From: Haemaphysalis longicornis
Lineage: Eukaryota > Arthropoda > Arachnida > Ixodida > Ixodidae
Direction of reading: 5' to 3'
Assembly: GCA_013339765.2 (NCBI GenBank)
Contig: CM023449.1
Coordinates: forward strand, 19,710,955 to 19,774,954
Length of the DNA stretch: 64,000 bases
Made by a program: the position numbers and the translations under genes. Below are positions 12,490-23,012 of this stretch, one piece after another. The notes under the pieces are model-generated. The model saw nothing but the letters and a program-made list of their open reading frames with translations, was not told where the DNA came from and searched no databases. How positions within the stretch are numbered: position 1 is the stretch's first letter; every line of letters begins with the position of its first letter.

Positions 12490-13230
12490 TTATTTTCGAT
12501 AGATAGTCGGCACTGAAGGCAATATCGAGAAAGTGCTTTGAAAGATCACGACGATTGGCTGTAGCGTCAAAACAAACAAAATCGAAACAAACAGAAGAAT
12601 TCGCGCGCCGACACTGTTTCGATTCCCCTCAATACGACGATGCGCCGTTCCACCAAAAACAGGGAGCCGGCGTCTGAATGAAAGTTGCGGAAACTTAAGA
12701 TGGCGACGTGCACGGATCACTCAGCAGACGACCACGCTTAAGCGAAACAAAACAACGAAAGGGGATAGCTCTACGATAGCGTGGGTGGTTACCCCCGAGT
12801 TGTGTAGGCTGTGATAAAAGGAAACGCACCGCACTTTGCGAGTGCGCGCAGCGTCTCGGCGATTGCGGCAGCGTAGTAAAAGCGCCCGAAGCAACAACCT
12901 CCGCGTGTGTTGCGGTAAAGCCGACCGCAGACGCGGGAGCCGAAACAAAATTGTGCAACGCCGCGGTCGTCACGCCCAGCAAGAAAACCAGCGCACGACG
13001 CAAACCGCACACGGTTCAGACGTTCGGGTGTTGAGAAACCCCGGCGACGCTCAAACGAACTGAACGAGAAATCTTTCGACGAGCACTTGTCCGAGTGCAC
13101 TCCAATCGCAGGGTCCCGCAAGAACTGGACCTAGTAAGGGTTCACACGCCAGCGTCGTACCATTTGCGGGCACTGCGTGCGCGAGTGCAAACGATAGAGT
13201 GATTACTAGCAACTACCCCGAAAGCGAAAA
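12490..13230. promoter_or_regulatory. GC-rich, CpG-rich patch, possible promoter or first-exon region
   Basis: Base composition rises sharply compared with the flanking AT-rich DNA, and CpG is frequent. Several overlapping minus-strand frames (12695-13121) are a by-product of the GC content. No conserved protein motif was recognised. It could be the promoter or untranslated exon of a gene outside the window. It is listed because it stands out compositionally, not because of a specific motif. Confidence 0.2.
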
Positions 13231-15947
13231 AAAAATAGAGATGAACGCAGACTTTCAAGGGTGCAGCCCCCATCGGTGACGCACTGGTGCGTCAGCCTCC
13301 AATTAGGCGGAACATCCCGCTGGCCGCGCTATCGCTCTTTGGGATGTTGCGAATGTGCAGGGCAAAACGCGCATCCAGGCAAAGACTATAACACCCACGG
13401 GGTGGGAGGTGCGCATGCATTGAAAATAAACGCCTGCCCAACCCAGGCGGCGAATGATTACGAAACAGCGTGAAAGGGCCGACGAGCTTATCAGGAGGAG
13501 GTCCTGCCAGATTGGGCCGCGGGGAGAACGGAAAGGTCCTTGCCCCGGCCCGGCTTTGGGCGCCTCGCTAGTTGAAAACACTTCTCTCTGTTCTTACTCC
13601 TCGCAAAAGCGTGGCGACATTTGTTGGAGATACAAAGGGTAGCCAATTCGCGCTTTTTTGCGTGCTTTCGAAATATCGTTCAGTGACAGTACCTCGGACA
13701 TACACGGTATATCGACGCCAACATGAATGTAAATACTTCTCTTCTTGTAGAAGCCGTTAAAAACTCTATCGCAACTGGGACCGCGAGAAGGTGCCTACCA
13801 CGTGTGAGCTCATCACCATATCTTAGTTTACGTTCGAAGCCGTCCACAAAGCGTTGAGAGAAGACAACGCCCTCTGGCTACTGGAAGCAAGAAAAGGCGC
13901 GTATACGCCTCGCAAACAGTAGAGAAAAAAATAATAAAAAAACGCGCCAATGGGAGCTAGGACCTCATCGCTTTCCAGCGAGAATGCGCACCGCGTGCGG
14001 CCTTATTGCGAAAAATGGAAATTACTTAGTGCAAGATCTTCTTTTTTTCTTTTTGTGGCGTGAGCGTTGAAAATTCAATAGCGAGCGGCACGTCTCGCAT
14101 ACACGTGAGTGCGAAATTAGGCTCGAACTGGAGAAGCGAATGACCGGCTAGCGCTTTATAGAAAAATGAGGAGGCGGGAAAATAAATACACGACCGGCTT
14201 TTATCGTCAAACAAATCAACTGTCGTTACCACCTCCAACAAAAACGAAGGAAAGGGATGCGGCGGAGGTCTTTGACGTCGCTTCGGGATTTTCGTCTGTG
14301 CTTTTATACCCCCGAGAGAAAATTAAGTTACGACGAGGCTTTGCTAGGCCCAATCAAGCTTACTCCGCGATTTTCGCTTGATTTTCGTTCGTCTGTCAGG
14401 GTTCTTCGCTCTTTCTCTACTTTCTATGTTTTGTTGTACGCTTTGTAAAGCGAAAAGAGCAAGTTTCGTTAGCCTCGCAGCTTTTTGTGTGTGCTGGTGT
14501 AATACCTTTTCTTGGAGAAAGTACCAATGAACAAACGGGAGACGGACTCAGTGGAAATACAAGCGAACATCACCTCGACCAGGATAATCTAATATTCCGC
14601 TCCTTTGCTGGCGCATCAAACAGGGCGCCAAAGTAAGTTATCGGCTCAAGGTCTGCGTCTATAATCAATGCCATTAACACTGTACCGTGGAATAAAGACA
14701 ACTTTTTTCTACGTCAGCTTGACAGTGCGGCGATAAAATTTGTTTTATCCAATTCTGCCAAAAAAAAATGTTCGATTTGCTGTTGTGTCGGCCATGCCAG
14801 TGCAGGCTAGCCTTTTCTCCCGCTATGTATCGTGGGTCAACATTTCTGTACCAGCGACAAGTGGTTATTTAGTCAAGCGTTCACTTGCCCCTCTCGAGAA
14901 ACAACTCTCGTTTCTAATTAGCCAAAGCGAGAGTTTGACGAATTAAAACTGTAAACTGTTTATCTGCAACCCTAAAACTGTAATGGTTATCGCTAGAGGT
15001 GACGAGACCGATCACCCAAACTCGGACTTCTTAATCACAAAATTGCATCTCGTGTCATCCGGTTGTTACAAGGACGAAAAAGCTTCCGTGTACACGAGCC
15101 TCATTTTGGTTTAACTACCCGCGCACTATAGTATGACTATAAAGCAAATAAACTTACGCCCTCCTCTCGTTTCACTTTGGCGCAAAAACGTGGAAAAGCG
15201 TTAGCGAGTCCCTACATTTGCTTTTATGGCCCGACGCTTAAAATCATAAGCTAAACGCTAGCGAGGAGCTCTAGAGACACTTCAGCAGAATGTCGAGTAC
15301 CTCGTCAGGCCTTATTCTTCGCCGAGCTTGAACCTCCCACCCAAGCTAACACGCTGTAAACACTGGACGTGTGCTCAAGCATTGGCACCTCCCCGCTTGC
15401 AACGCAGGAGACCTGTGTGAAAAGAGAATTTATTATAAACCACATATCAGGGCGCAGCGACTAGTGGTAACCGCGCTGCCCTAAAAAATAGCAAAAACCC
15501 AATTAGTTTTCAAGTCATCAGCGCATTCAACGCACTGCACAAGAAATTCCAGGGGTGAGGAAACAAGCTACTACAAAATAAATTCCCGGGAAGTTCACAG
15601 GTGTTCAAAGAAAGAGTTCAGAAACTAGCTGAAACTTAATAGGATACTATAGGGATGCTCAGGATGCAATTTATACAATTTATTTTTGCTCCTGATCCCA
15701 ATTAGGCGCGTGGACCAGCGTAACAGAAAAAAGACACTTTGTCTGCCGTCTAGCCTTACCTGATTTCACATTTATTTTCGCCAGCAAGGTAGCCATTTCG
15801 AAGCAGCGGTTACAAGGGCTCTACTGTTGCGTGCAAGCTCAGTGACCTGAATCGAGGCACCCATGCCGTGCTTCGAACTGGGTTACCAAGAGCTCATTTC
15901 TTTTCTATTGTTCCGATAAGTGTGAATTGGGCAGAAGCAACACACCA
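13231..15947. other. Unassigned interval
   Basis: Only short open frames without recognisable domains were seen. No TIR, SINE, LINE or LTR signature was found. Confidence 0.45.
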
Positions 15948-16005
15948 TGTACGACTCTGTCGTACATGTACGACTCTGTCGTGCACGAAGCATGTACGAC
16001 TCTGT
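15948..16005 (+). repeat. Three-copy 17-bp tandem repeat
   Basis: The unit CATGTACGACTCTGTCG occurs three times: two adjacent copies (second with the first base shared) and one after an 11-nt spacer, the last ending TGTAG. It lies about 200 bp upstream of the endonuclease frame of LINE A. It could belong to that LINE's 5' untranslated region, where short tandem promoter repeats are common, or be unrelated. Confidence 0.7.
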
Positions 16006-16132
16006 AGCCGATAAAGTTATCGAATGCTCGTCATCGCAAGGAACTAACCACCTTGCTGGTAGCACCGATGGGCAGGCGTGCGCAGACTCCATCGCTACTT
16101 CTCAACCGTTACCTCAGGCACGTGTCGAAAGC

Positions 16133-17364
16133 TAGGGAGTTGAGAGGGGCGGTGCGAATCGTGCATCAAAACTATTTTTCATGCAGTGTAACATTCGCAG
16201 CCTTATGAGCAAGCGTGACTGCTTAACATCGTACATCGACACCTGCAATCCCGATAAAATAGCATTAACCGAGACATGGCTGCATCCAAACATCCAAGAC
16301 AACGAGTTATTTGACCAAGCTAACCATTTCACTGTGTATCGCTTTGATCGCGATACACGACACGGTGGCGGTGTCCTACTAGCAAAGCGCAAAGAAATAC
16401 CATCAAGTGTTGTCCACGTTAGTAACAACATTGAAACTGTTTGGGCTGTCGTCCAGATAGCTCACCAAAAAATTGTTTTAGGAGTGTGCTACCGTCCACC
16501 CAATTTTCCACCAGGCTTCACAGATGATCTACACGATTTAATTAACCACGTGATATCCAGCTACTCGAATCTGCCCTTAATCCTACGCGGCGATTTCAAT
16601 CTTCATATTAGGTGGCAAAATCAACCCCCAACCCTGCAGCCCTTTTCTTCATTAGCAAGTGACTTCATGGATTTCATTAAAGCAGCTCATAACCAAACCT
16701 ACAAGAATCACGCAGTCGGTTTCTAACACTCTTGACCTGGTTCTAACATCTCGCCCTGATCTTGTTTCCAACATAACATATCTTCCAGGACTGAGCGATC
16801 ACTTATTGCTTACATTTGACGGGAATCTGATACCTCCTAAAAAAGCACGAAACACTAAAATTATTCGAAATTACAACAAAGCCAACTTCCAAGCAATCAA
16901 CGTCGAACTGAGTAATTTTCTAGACATATTCACCGCCAGCTTTGACAGCCGTAGCCTGCAAATCAACTGGGACTTGTTCTTATCAAAAGTCAATGATCTT
17001 ACATCTAAGTACTTACCCGTTCATACTATCACGGTTAACCCAGAAGCTCCGTGGTATAACGCTCACTTAAAACATTTGTCAAACAGAAAAAAGCGCCTGT
17101 GCCGGTCTGCTAAACGATCTACAAATCCCGCCCGTTGGTAAGATTACAAGAGAGCCTCCTAAGAATATATAGGAGCACTAAAAATTGCCAAAGATAACTT
17201 TTTCCACAACAACCTGCCAAACGTGCTCATAACTAATATCAAAAAGTTTTGGCGCGTGATAAATGCCAACAGTGATACTGTAATATCGCTTGTCCATAGC
17301 AACGGTGATTCTATTCCCGATGAAGAGTGTGCTGCCTTGCTTAATGGTGTCTTTTCACAAAACT
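16133..17364 (+). mobile_element. LINE A, 5' part: AP-endonuclease domain of a CR1/L2-like non-LTR retrotransposon
   Basis: The frame from 16181 carries an endonuclease/exonuclease/phosphatase fold: an N-terminal QCNIRSL strand, ALTETWL (the catalytic E), GGGVLLAKR, a GVCYRPPN strand and a GDFNLH motif, here preceded by R where G is usual. A frameshift near 16660-16730 moves the rest to another frame with TLDLVLTS and LSDHLLL, the catalytic SDH histidine. A stop (TAA, 17139-17141) and further damage follow, so it is a pseudogene. The sequence halts at the duplicated target TTCACAAAACT (17354-17364), where LINE B is inserted. The reading continues at 25401. Confidence 0.85.
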
Positions 17365-19629
17365 ACTTTTCACTACTGGCAGGCCTCGCGTAATATCATG
17401 GCCCGTGCTACCGCATCATTCCGCCAGGAAGTCCGTGGAGCGTCCATTTTTCAGTGGAATGCCAGAGGTTAAAAACCACAAATTTCTGATATTCGCCAGT
17501 TTGTATTCAATAATCCGTTCCCGATTCTCGTGATCTGCGAACAGAACCTACCAACTGCAATAAGACTGTCCGGCTATGAAGGCATCGAGTCATCTACTGG
17601 TGGGACCAGTAGCAAAGTCATGGTATTCATACGCCGGGAACTCACATATACTGTTCATTCGATACGCCCGCACGACACCAACCAATACGTATGCTTAACT
17701 GTTAAAACGACAGCTCTCTTTCACGCTCCTAGGAGCCTACATATCCCCATCAGCTATCCTTGATCGACAGAGACTAAAGCATATCTTCGAAACAACACCA
17801 GGCCCTTGGATCCTCACCGGTGATTTTAATGCCCACCACCCGCTTTGGGGAAGCTCCAAGATGAACCTCAGGGGTCGAAGACTTGCATCATTCGCGTCAG
17901 AATATGGGCTCTGTGTACTGAATGATGGAAGTCCTACAATTCTCCGCGGCCCGACCTATGCGAGCTGCCTGGATCTGACCTTCGCTTCAAGGCAATTCGC
18001 AGGACATCTCCAATGGTTTACGGACATTGAAACCCGCGGCAGTGATCACATTCCAACATACATCAAAATTAAGGGATTCCGGCACCCTATATCTCCCCAA
18101 CGTGTCCAAACATACTGACTGGCCGAAATTTGAATCCCTTATGGAGGACGCCTGCTGTGAGGGCCTTTCCACAAGCTTTGAAACTGCTATCGGCAGTGCA
18201 ACCCAGGCTTCCACGCGTACTGTCACAATGCCGCCCAAAGTGACAGAGTTTGATACCGAACTTGAACGCCTCTGGGCAATTCGACGGCGAGCGGAGCGAC
18301 GGTACCGGCGTACAAAAGCTGTACACGACCTAAGGGTAGCCAAAAGCACACAGAAGAAGATACAGCGCCGCATCGCTCAGGTTCAGGCACAACGGTGGAA
18401 ATCATTTTGCGAGTCCCTCGACCCTCGGAAGCCTTTGTCTGCTATATGGAGAGTAGTGCGTGGCCTGGCGACACCTGTGCAGCAGCGCTACCCATTCAAG
18501 GCTTTGGCACTATATGAAAACCGTCCGGAGATAGAAGTCGCAGAAGATTTCTGCGAAGATGGTTGCCTCTAGAACTGATGGCTTCGATCTGCAAGGATCC
18601 GTGAAGTCTTCACGTCACGCGATCAACGAATGGACGTGCTCTTCTCCATGGAAGAGTTAGAGGCGGCTCTGGCATCCTGCCGGCGTAGCTTATCTCCAGG
18701 TCCCGATGAAATCTCCTACTCCACACTATGTCACCTCGGTCCTCAAGCACGTCAAACGCTTTTGGACATCTTTAACAAGGCGTGGATAGATGGCATCGTC
18801 CACCGGAGTGGAAAGTAAGCCGTTCTGGTCCCTTACTCAAGCCTGGCAAATCTCCGCTCGACCTTCCATCATACCGTCCAATTGCCCTGGCCAGCTGCCT
18901 ATGGCAAGCTTATGGAAAGAATGATACTCACGCGGCTGCAGTGGTACCTCGAACATAACAATATATACCCTTGAAGTTATGGCTGGTTTTCGGCGTGGGC
19001 GTTCCTCCATAGACTGCGTGGTGGACTTGGTAACGTTTGCACAGCAAGAAAAAGTCGCAAAACGCATTCAGCAGCCCCTTCCTGACGTTAAGGGCGCCTA
19101 TGACAACGTCGTTCATGAGGCTATTCTAGACGCCTGGAGCACTTCGGACTTGGTGGGCGAGTTTACCGATGGATAGAAAGCTTCTTGTCCGAAGATCTTT
19201 TTATTGTCATGACGGAGGATGGCCCGACATCACAGCACTTTGTTCAACGTGGTGTTCCTCAAGGTGCGGTGCTAAAGTCCAAAACGCTTTTCAACCTAGC
19301 GATCGTCAGACTTGTGCATGCTCTCCCCAAGAATGTCTGCGTATCCATTTATACCGACGACATTTGCCTCTGTGCTTCGGGGGTCAACCGACCAAAGCTA
19401 CGGGCACGACTTCAAAAGGCGGCCAATGTAACGCGATCTTACCTGCGGCAACAAGGTCTGAGTATCTCGGGCGACAAGTGCGCGCTGGTTGCATTTACCC
19501 GCAAGCCCATGTTTCGATATTCCATCAAGATCGATGGGAGGTTGGTTCCCCCTACTCCAGGCATCACAAATTTCTTGGTGTAATCATCGACAGGGACATT
19601 TCCTGGAGCGCACATGTTTCTTTCCTTAA
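17365..19629 (+). mobile_element. LINE B, 5' part: endonuclease and reverse transcriptase of an I/Jockey-type retrotransposon
   Basis: This is a second, unrelated LINE. Its endonuclease starts with IFQWNARG (about 17449) and continues with GDFNAHHPLWG (about 17819) and ETRGSDHIPTY (about 18030). The reverse transcriptase remains include LSPGPDEISY (18690s), GFRRGRSSIDCV, GVPQGAVL and YTDD (19350-19361), where YADD is usual. Several frameshifts and stops separate the pieces (near 17472, 17763, 18118, 18572, 18818 and 19170), so it cannot make a functional enzyme. It is interrupted at 19626-19629 by a TTAA-flanked insertion and resumes at 23795. Element length without that insertion is about 3.9 kb. 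No ORF1 was seen. Confidence 0.85.
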
Positions 19630-21118
19630 AGGAAGCCATGAAGAGAAAACACAAGTTTGGTTCATTCAAAAGATTGTCTCGTTAGAATCATACTGACACC
19701 ACTTTTAACGTAAACTTCGCTCAAATAAGCTACATAATTAGGAAAAACGGGAATGGTCATGCGACCCACCAGCTCATTTCCCGCAACTGAACCTATGATG
19801 TCACATGAGCTAAGCTCTGCGATTGGCGGAGGCTGGCAGAAGCCGACGAAAATTAGGTAGAGCTTACAAACTAGACGAACGAGCGATTTGCGCTTAAATT
19901 TAGGGCACATTCTTTACAAAGCAATAAGAATGATGGGACAAACAGTGGAAGTTACGAAAGCCACATGTAAACATAGAAGTACTGATGCGTTCTGCTGTTT
20001 CGTACTGCGCACAGCATGCTTGGTTTAGCCAGCTGCACAGCACTACGGGGCTTGGGGTTGTCTCAGACGACACTGGCCGATTGACGCAAGCAACGGTGTC
20101 TTACGTGACCCATTTGTCGAGCGAGCACTGTTTTCAGGGAACGAATATTTTCTCCCAGAACAAAAACAAGCCAGTTTTAAATGCGGGCAAAAACAAACCA
20201 AACGCTTGCACGGTATGGTAGGTTACGGAAACGTAAAGAAACGCGGGAACAAACCAACAAACCGCTGTACAGGGTGGAGTACAACCTTTGAACGGTCCCG
20301 TGCCGCCGCAATTGGGCCAACGGGCCTCAACGCGTTATTCTTTTCGTTTCCCACCGAGACCTAGCAAAGCGAAACATACAATATGATTCAAACTTCTTCA
20401 GTAAACCGCGTTGCGGCGATAATTTTAGCGCGGTTTTGACACAATGACTTGCTTCGGCGGCGCGAGCGAGCAACCGAAAATGGCGGCGCCCAGCGTATAC
20501 GTGTCTCTACCCTGTACGGCGGATGCGTGAATGAAGGTACTCTAGGCTGCAGAGCTAGAGTGAACTAGACTACTTGGGTAGTGGAAAAGCGGGCGGCCGC
20601 CGAGTGAGGCACTTCGTGTCAACCCCGCGCGGCGGCGCTCGCGTGCCCCGCCCGAGCGCTTTTTCGCCTCGGGTAGCGGCGGGTAGGCGTGCGTTGGGGG
20701 CAGTCTCCGAGGGGGCTACAGTTCTTTTTCGTGTAAAAACCGTTGATAATGCTATTAATGTACCAGGGTTTTTATGGGAAAGGTAGCTACGTCATGTATT
20801 TACCGTTTGCTCATTTCTTCATCCCATTTAGCCAACCGAGCAGACCGCGCCGTGATTTAGCGATCGAGCTCGTTATCATGCCGATATTTTTTTCTGCGTT
20901 GTTTGATGATTTTGATATCGTATTGTGTCAACTGAGGAAAGAGTGGCGTGCTTTAGGCTGGCCAGCATACGTCACTTCTGATTTTTTTCTTTATTTTCTT
21001 GCTGATTTGTCTATCAAGATCTGCATACCGAGCAAACTACATCGTGCGTACGCAAACGTTTCCCGTTTTCTTTTTTCAAATTTGACCCATGCAGCACACA
21101 TGGCAGATGTCTTAAAAC

Positions 21119-21224
21119 ATCAGTCAAGTCAACGAAAAGAGCGCAAATACAGGATTCGCAACCGCAATTCTCAGAAAAGCACCAATTAAGTCACACGGCA
21201 TAATTTTATTGCGTGATCATTTTA
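21119..21224 (+). repeat. Direct repeat within element D, left copy
   Basis: The segment with CAGTCAAGTCAACGAAAAG, GATTCGCAACCGCAATTCT and GCGTGATCATTTTA recurs in the same orientation at about 22913-23012. The two copies bracket all the microsatellites and hairpins between them. Confidence 0.6.
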
Positions 21225-21249
21225 TTTATTAAAGAAACATAATTTTATT

Positions 21250-21419
21250 GCGCGTGCGTGTGTGCGTCCGTGCGTGCATGCGTGCGTGTATGTGTGTTCG
21301 CACGCGCGTGTGTGTGTGCGTGCGTGTGTGCTCGCACGTGCGTGCGTGCGCGTACGTGTGTGCCTCGTGTGTGTGTGCGTGTGCAAGTGTGCCTGCACAC
21401 ACACACACACACACGCACA
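21250..21419 (+). repeat. GT-rich then AC-rich microsatellite
   Basis: Imperfect GTGC/GTGT repeats run from about 21250 to 21395. They switch abruptly to a pure AC tract (about 21396-21415). The tract can fold on itself and could adopt Z-DNA. Confidence 0.9.
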
Positions 21420-21572
21420 AATTTAAATAAGCCTTAGCCCGCCAGACTGTTCTTCTAAATATCATCCTGCGTCCGACAGAGTATGAGCCCGAAAAATGGC
21501 CTTTTCAACCTAGAGCGAGTATATATACAGATATATCGCATGTATTTTCTTAACTTTGGACCGGAGCTTTGT

Positions 21573-21700
21573 ACACACACACACACACGCACACACACAC
21601 ACACAACACACACACACATAGAGATAGTAGTATATAAATATATATATATATATAGGGTATATATATATATAGATATATATTATATATATATATATATAGT
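21573..21700. repeat. AC then TA microsatellites
   Basis: CA repeats (about 21573-21620) are followed by TA repeats (about 21632-21699). The TA tract leads directly into the first of three hairpins. Confidence 0.9.
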
Positions 21701-21735
21701 CCTGGAATCAAAAACTCACACAGAGCGCGAAAAAA

Positions 21736-21860
21736 TAAGGTTAGTAGAGACAAGGACACACGAGAAGGACATTGAAGAAAGGGAGTCCTCTCCCTGAAAC
21801 GTCAGTAAACTTTTATTTTTTTTAATGTCCTTCTCGTGTGTCCTGTCTCTACTAACCTTA
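21736..21860. repeat. Hairpin 1 in TA array
   Basis: Arms at 21736-21773 and 21824-21860 are near-perfect complements containing GTAGAGACAAGGACACACGA, around a 50-nt loop. TA repeats abut both sides. Its GACAAGGACACACGAGAAGG core resembles the hairpins at 3049, 28249 and 53728 and Penelope-type termini. Confidence 0.85.
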
Positions 21861-21901
21861 TATATATATAGATATATATATATAGATATTAATATATATA
21901 T

Positions 21902-22130
21902 AGAAAATAAGGGTTGGCAGTCAAGAAAACCTCGGAAAGCAAAGGGGAGGTTGTGGTGGGTCATAGTGCACCAGACCGGTATTCTGGAGGTCGTGGGTTC
22001 GGATCCCATCCGGCGGGCATTTTTTCACCACTTTCTTTTTGACTCAAAAAATTCTTCATCTGTTTCTATGACCCACCACAACCTCCCCTTTGCTTTTCGA
22101 GGTTTTCTTGACTGCCAACCCTTATTTTCT
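21902..22130. repeat. Hairpin 2 with tRNA-3'-half-like centre
   Basis: Arms at 21902-21966 and 22066-22130 match at 64 of 65 positions. The 99-nt centre contains a tRNA-like anticodon arm (21971-21987, stem CCAGA/TCTGG with a 7-nt loop) and a T arm (21993-22009, stem GTGGG/CCCAT with loop TTCGGAT, a good pol III B box). No matching 5' half or D arm is present, so it is not a tRNA gene. The flank CACAGAGCCCCTCATTTCCC resembles that of hairpin 3. Confidence 0.8.
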
Positions 22131-22179
22131 GTCTTATTTCACAGAGCCCCTCATTTCCCACTTTCTGATTCGCAATATA

Positions 22180-22214
<35 letters not shown>

Positions 22215-22219
<5 letters not shown>

Positions 22220-22534
22220 AGAAATGCCGGCAGTCTACAACGCCAAAGAAGGCATAGGGGAGTGGTTAGACTATTTTTACCGTTAGTGACTTTACATTAT
22301 TATTAATGTTTATTAATTAAGTGGGGACCGAACCCACCGAGTGGGGACCGAACCCACGCCTTTCGATCGAAAGGCGTGGGTTCGGTCCCCACTCTGGGTG
22401 CGTGTTTTCTTTCTTTCTTTCTCACTTATATTAATAAAACATTAAGTAATATGTAACGTCCACTAACGGTAATAAATAGTCTAACCACTCCCTATGCCTT
22501 CTTTGGCGTTGTAGACTGCCGGCATTTCTTTCTG
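22215..22534. repeat. Hairpin 3, 320-bp inverted repeat with a perfect 56-bp central palindrome
   Basis: The left arm (22215 to about 22316) and right arm (about 22425-22534) are near complements, for example AATGCCGGCAGTCTACAACG against its complement. The centre is a perfect 56-bp palindrome (22339-22394) whose half is a T-arm-like sequence GTGGGTTCGGTCCCCAC. A partial extra copy lies at 22321-22338. Outside the right arm is AACGAGCCCCTCATTTCC, shared with hairpin 2. TA microsatellites flank the whole. Confidence 0.85.
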
Positions 22535-22566
22535 TAGTTCCTAACGAGCCCCTCATTTCCAAACCC

Positions 22567-22613
22567 TATATATAGTAATATATGTATATATATATATATA
22601 TACTATAATATAG

Positions 22614-22645
<32 letters not shown>

Positions 22646-22662
22646 ATATATATATCTATATG
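22567..22662. repeat. TA microsatellite
   Basis: Interrupted TA repeats lie to the right of hairpin 3. Confidence 0.9.
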
Positions 22663-22762
22663 TATCAGCGAAAGATATTTTTTACAACGGCGCTGCATTG
22701 ACCACCTCGCACTTTGATTTTTCTGTTTTTCATTTAGGCTAAATGATCATGCGGAAACGGGG

Positions 22763-22804
22763 GGGACGTGCTTCCCCGAGCATGCGCTCGGGGAAGCACG
22801 TCCC
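22763..22804. repeat. Perfect hairpin, 19-bp arms
   Basis: Arms at 22763-22781 (GGGACGTGCTTCCCCGAGC) and 22786-22804 are exact complements around the loop ATGC. Too short to class. It lies between the TA arrays and the right direct repeat of element D. Confidence 0.9.
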
Positions 22805-22912
22805 GAAATATTTTTGTTGAAGCCCGAGCCTGGCCCGGGCCCGAGAAAATGCGTGATGCCTGGCCCGGGCCCTTGCAGTGCACTAATTCACGCAACACCC
22901 ACGATACGTTTT

Positions 22913-23012
22913 AAAAACTTCACTCAAGTCAGCGAAAAGCATCAACATTCGCAACCGTACGTAATTCTAAGAAAAGCACCACATGGCACACTTTATCGCG
23001 CGATCATTTTAA
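22913..23012 (+). repeat. Direct repeat within element D, right copy
   Basis: This is the counterpart of 21119-21224, with CACTCAAGTCAGCGAAAAGC, CATTCGCAACCG, TTCTAAGAAAAGCACCA and GCGATCATTTTA. Confidence 0.6.

Noticed and set aside
20270..20520. Small MITE with GTACAGGGTGGAG-like ends
   Set aside because: The ends are weakly complementary over about 13 bp, but no matching target duplication was found; left as a possibility only.
21971..22017. tRNA gene in hairpin 2
   Set aside because: Only anticodon-like and T arms are present; there is no D arm or acceptor pairing, and U33 is replaced by C.
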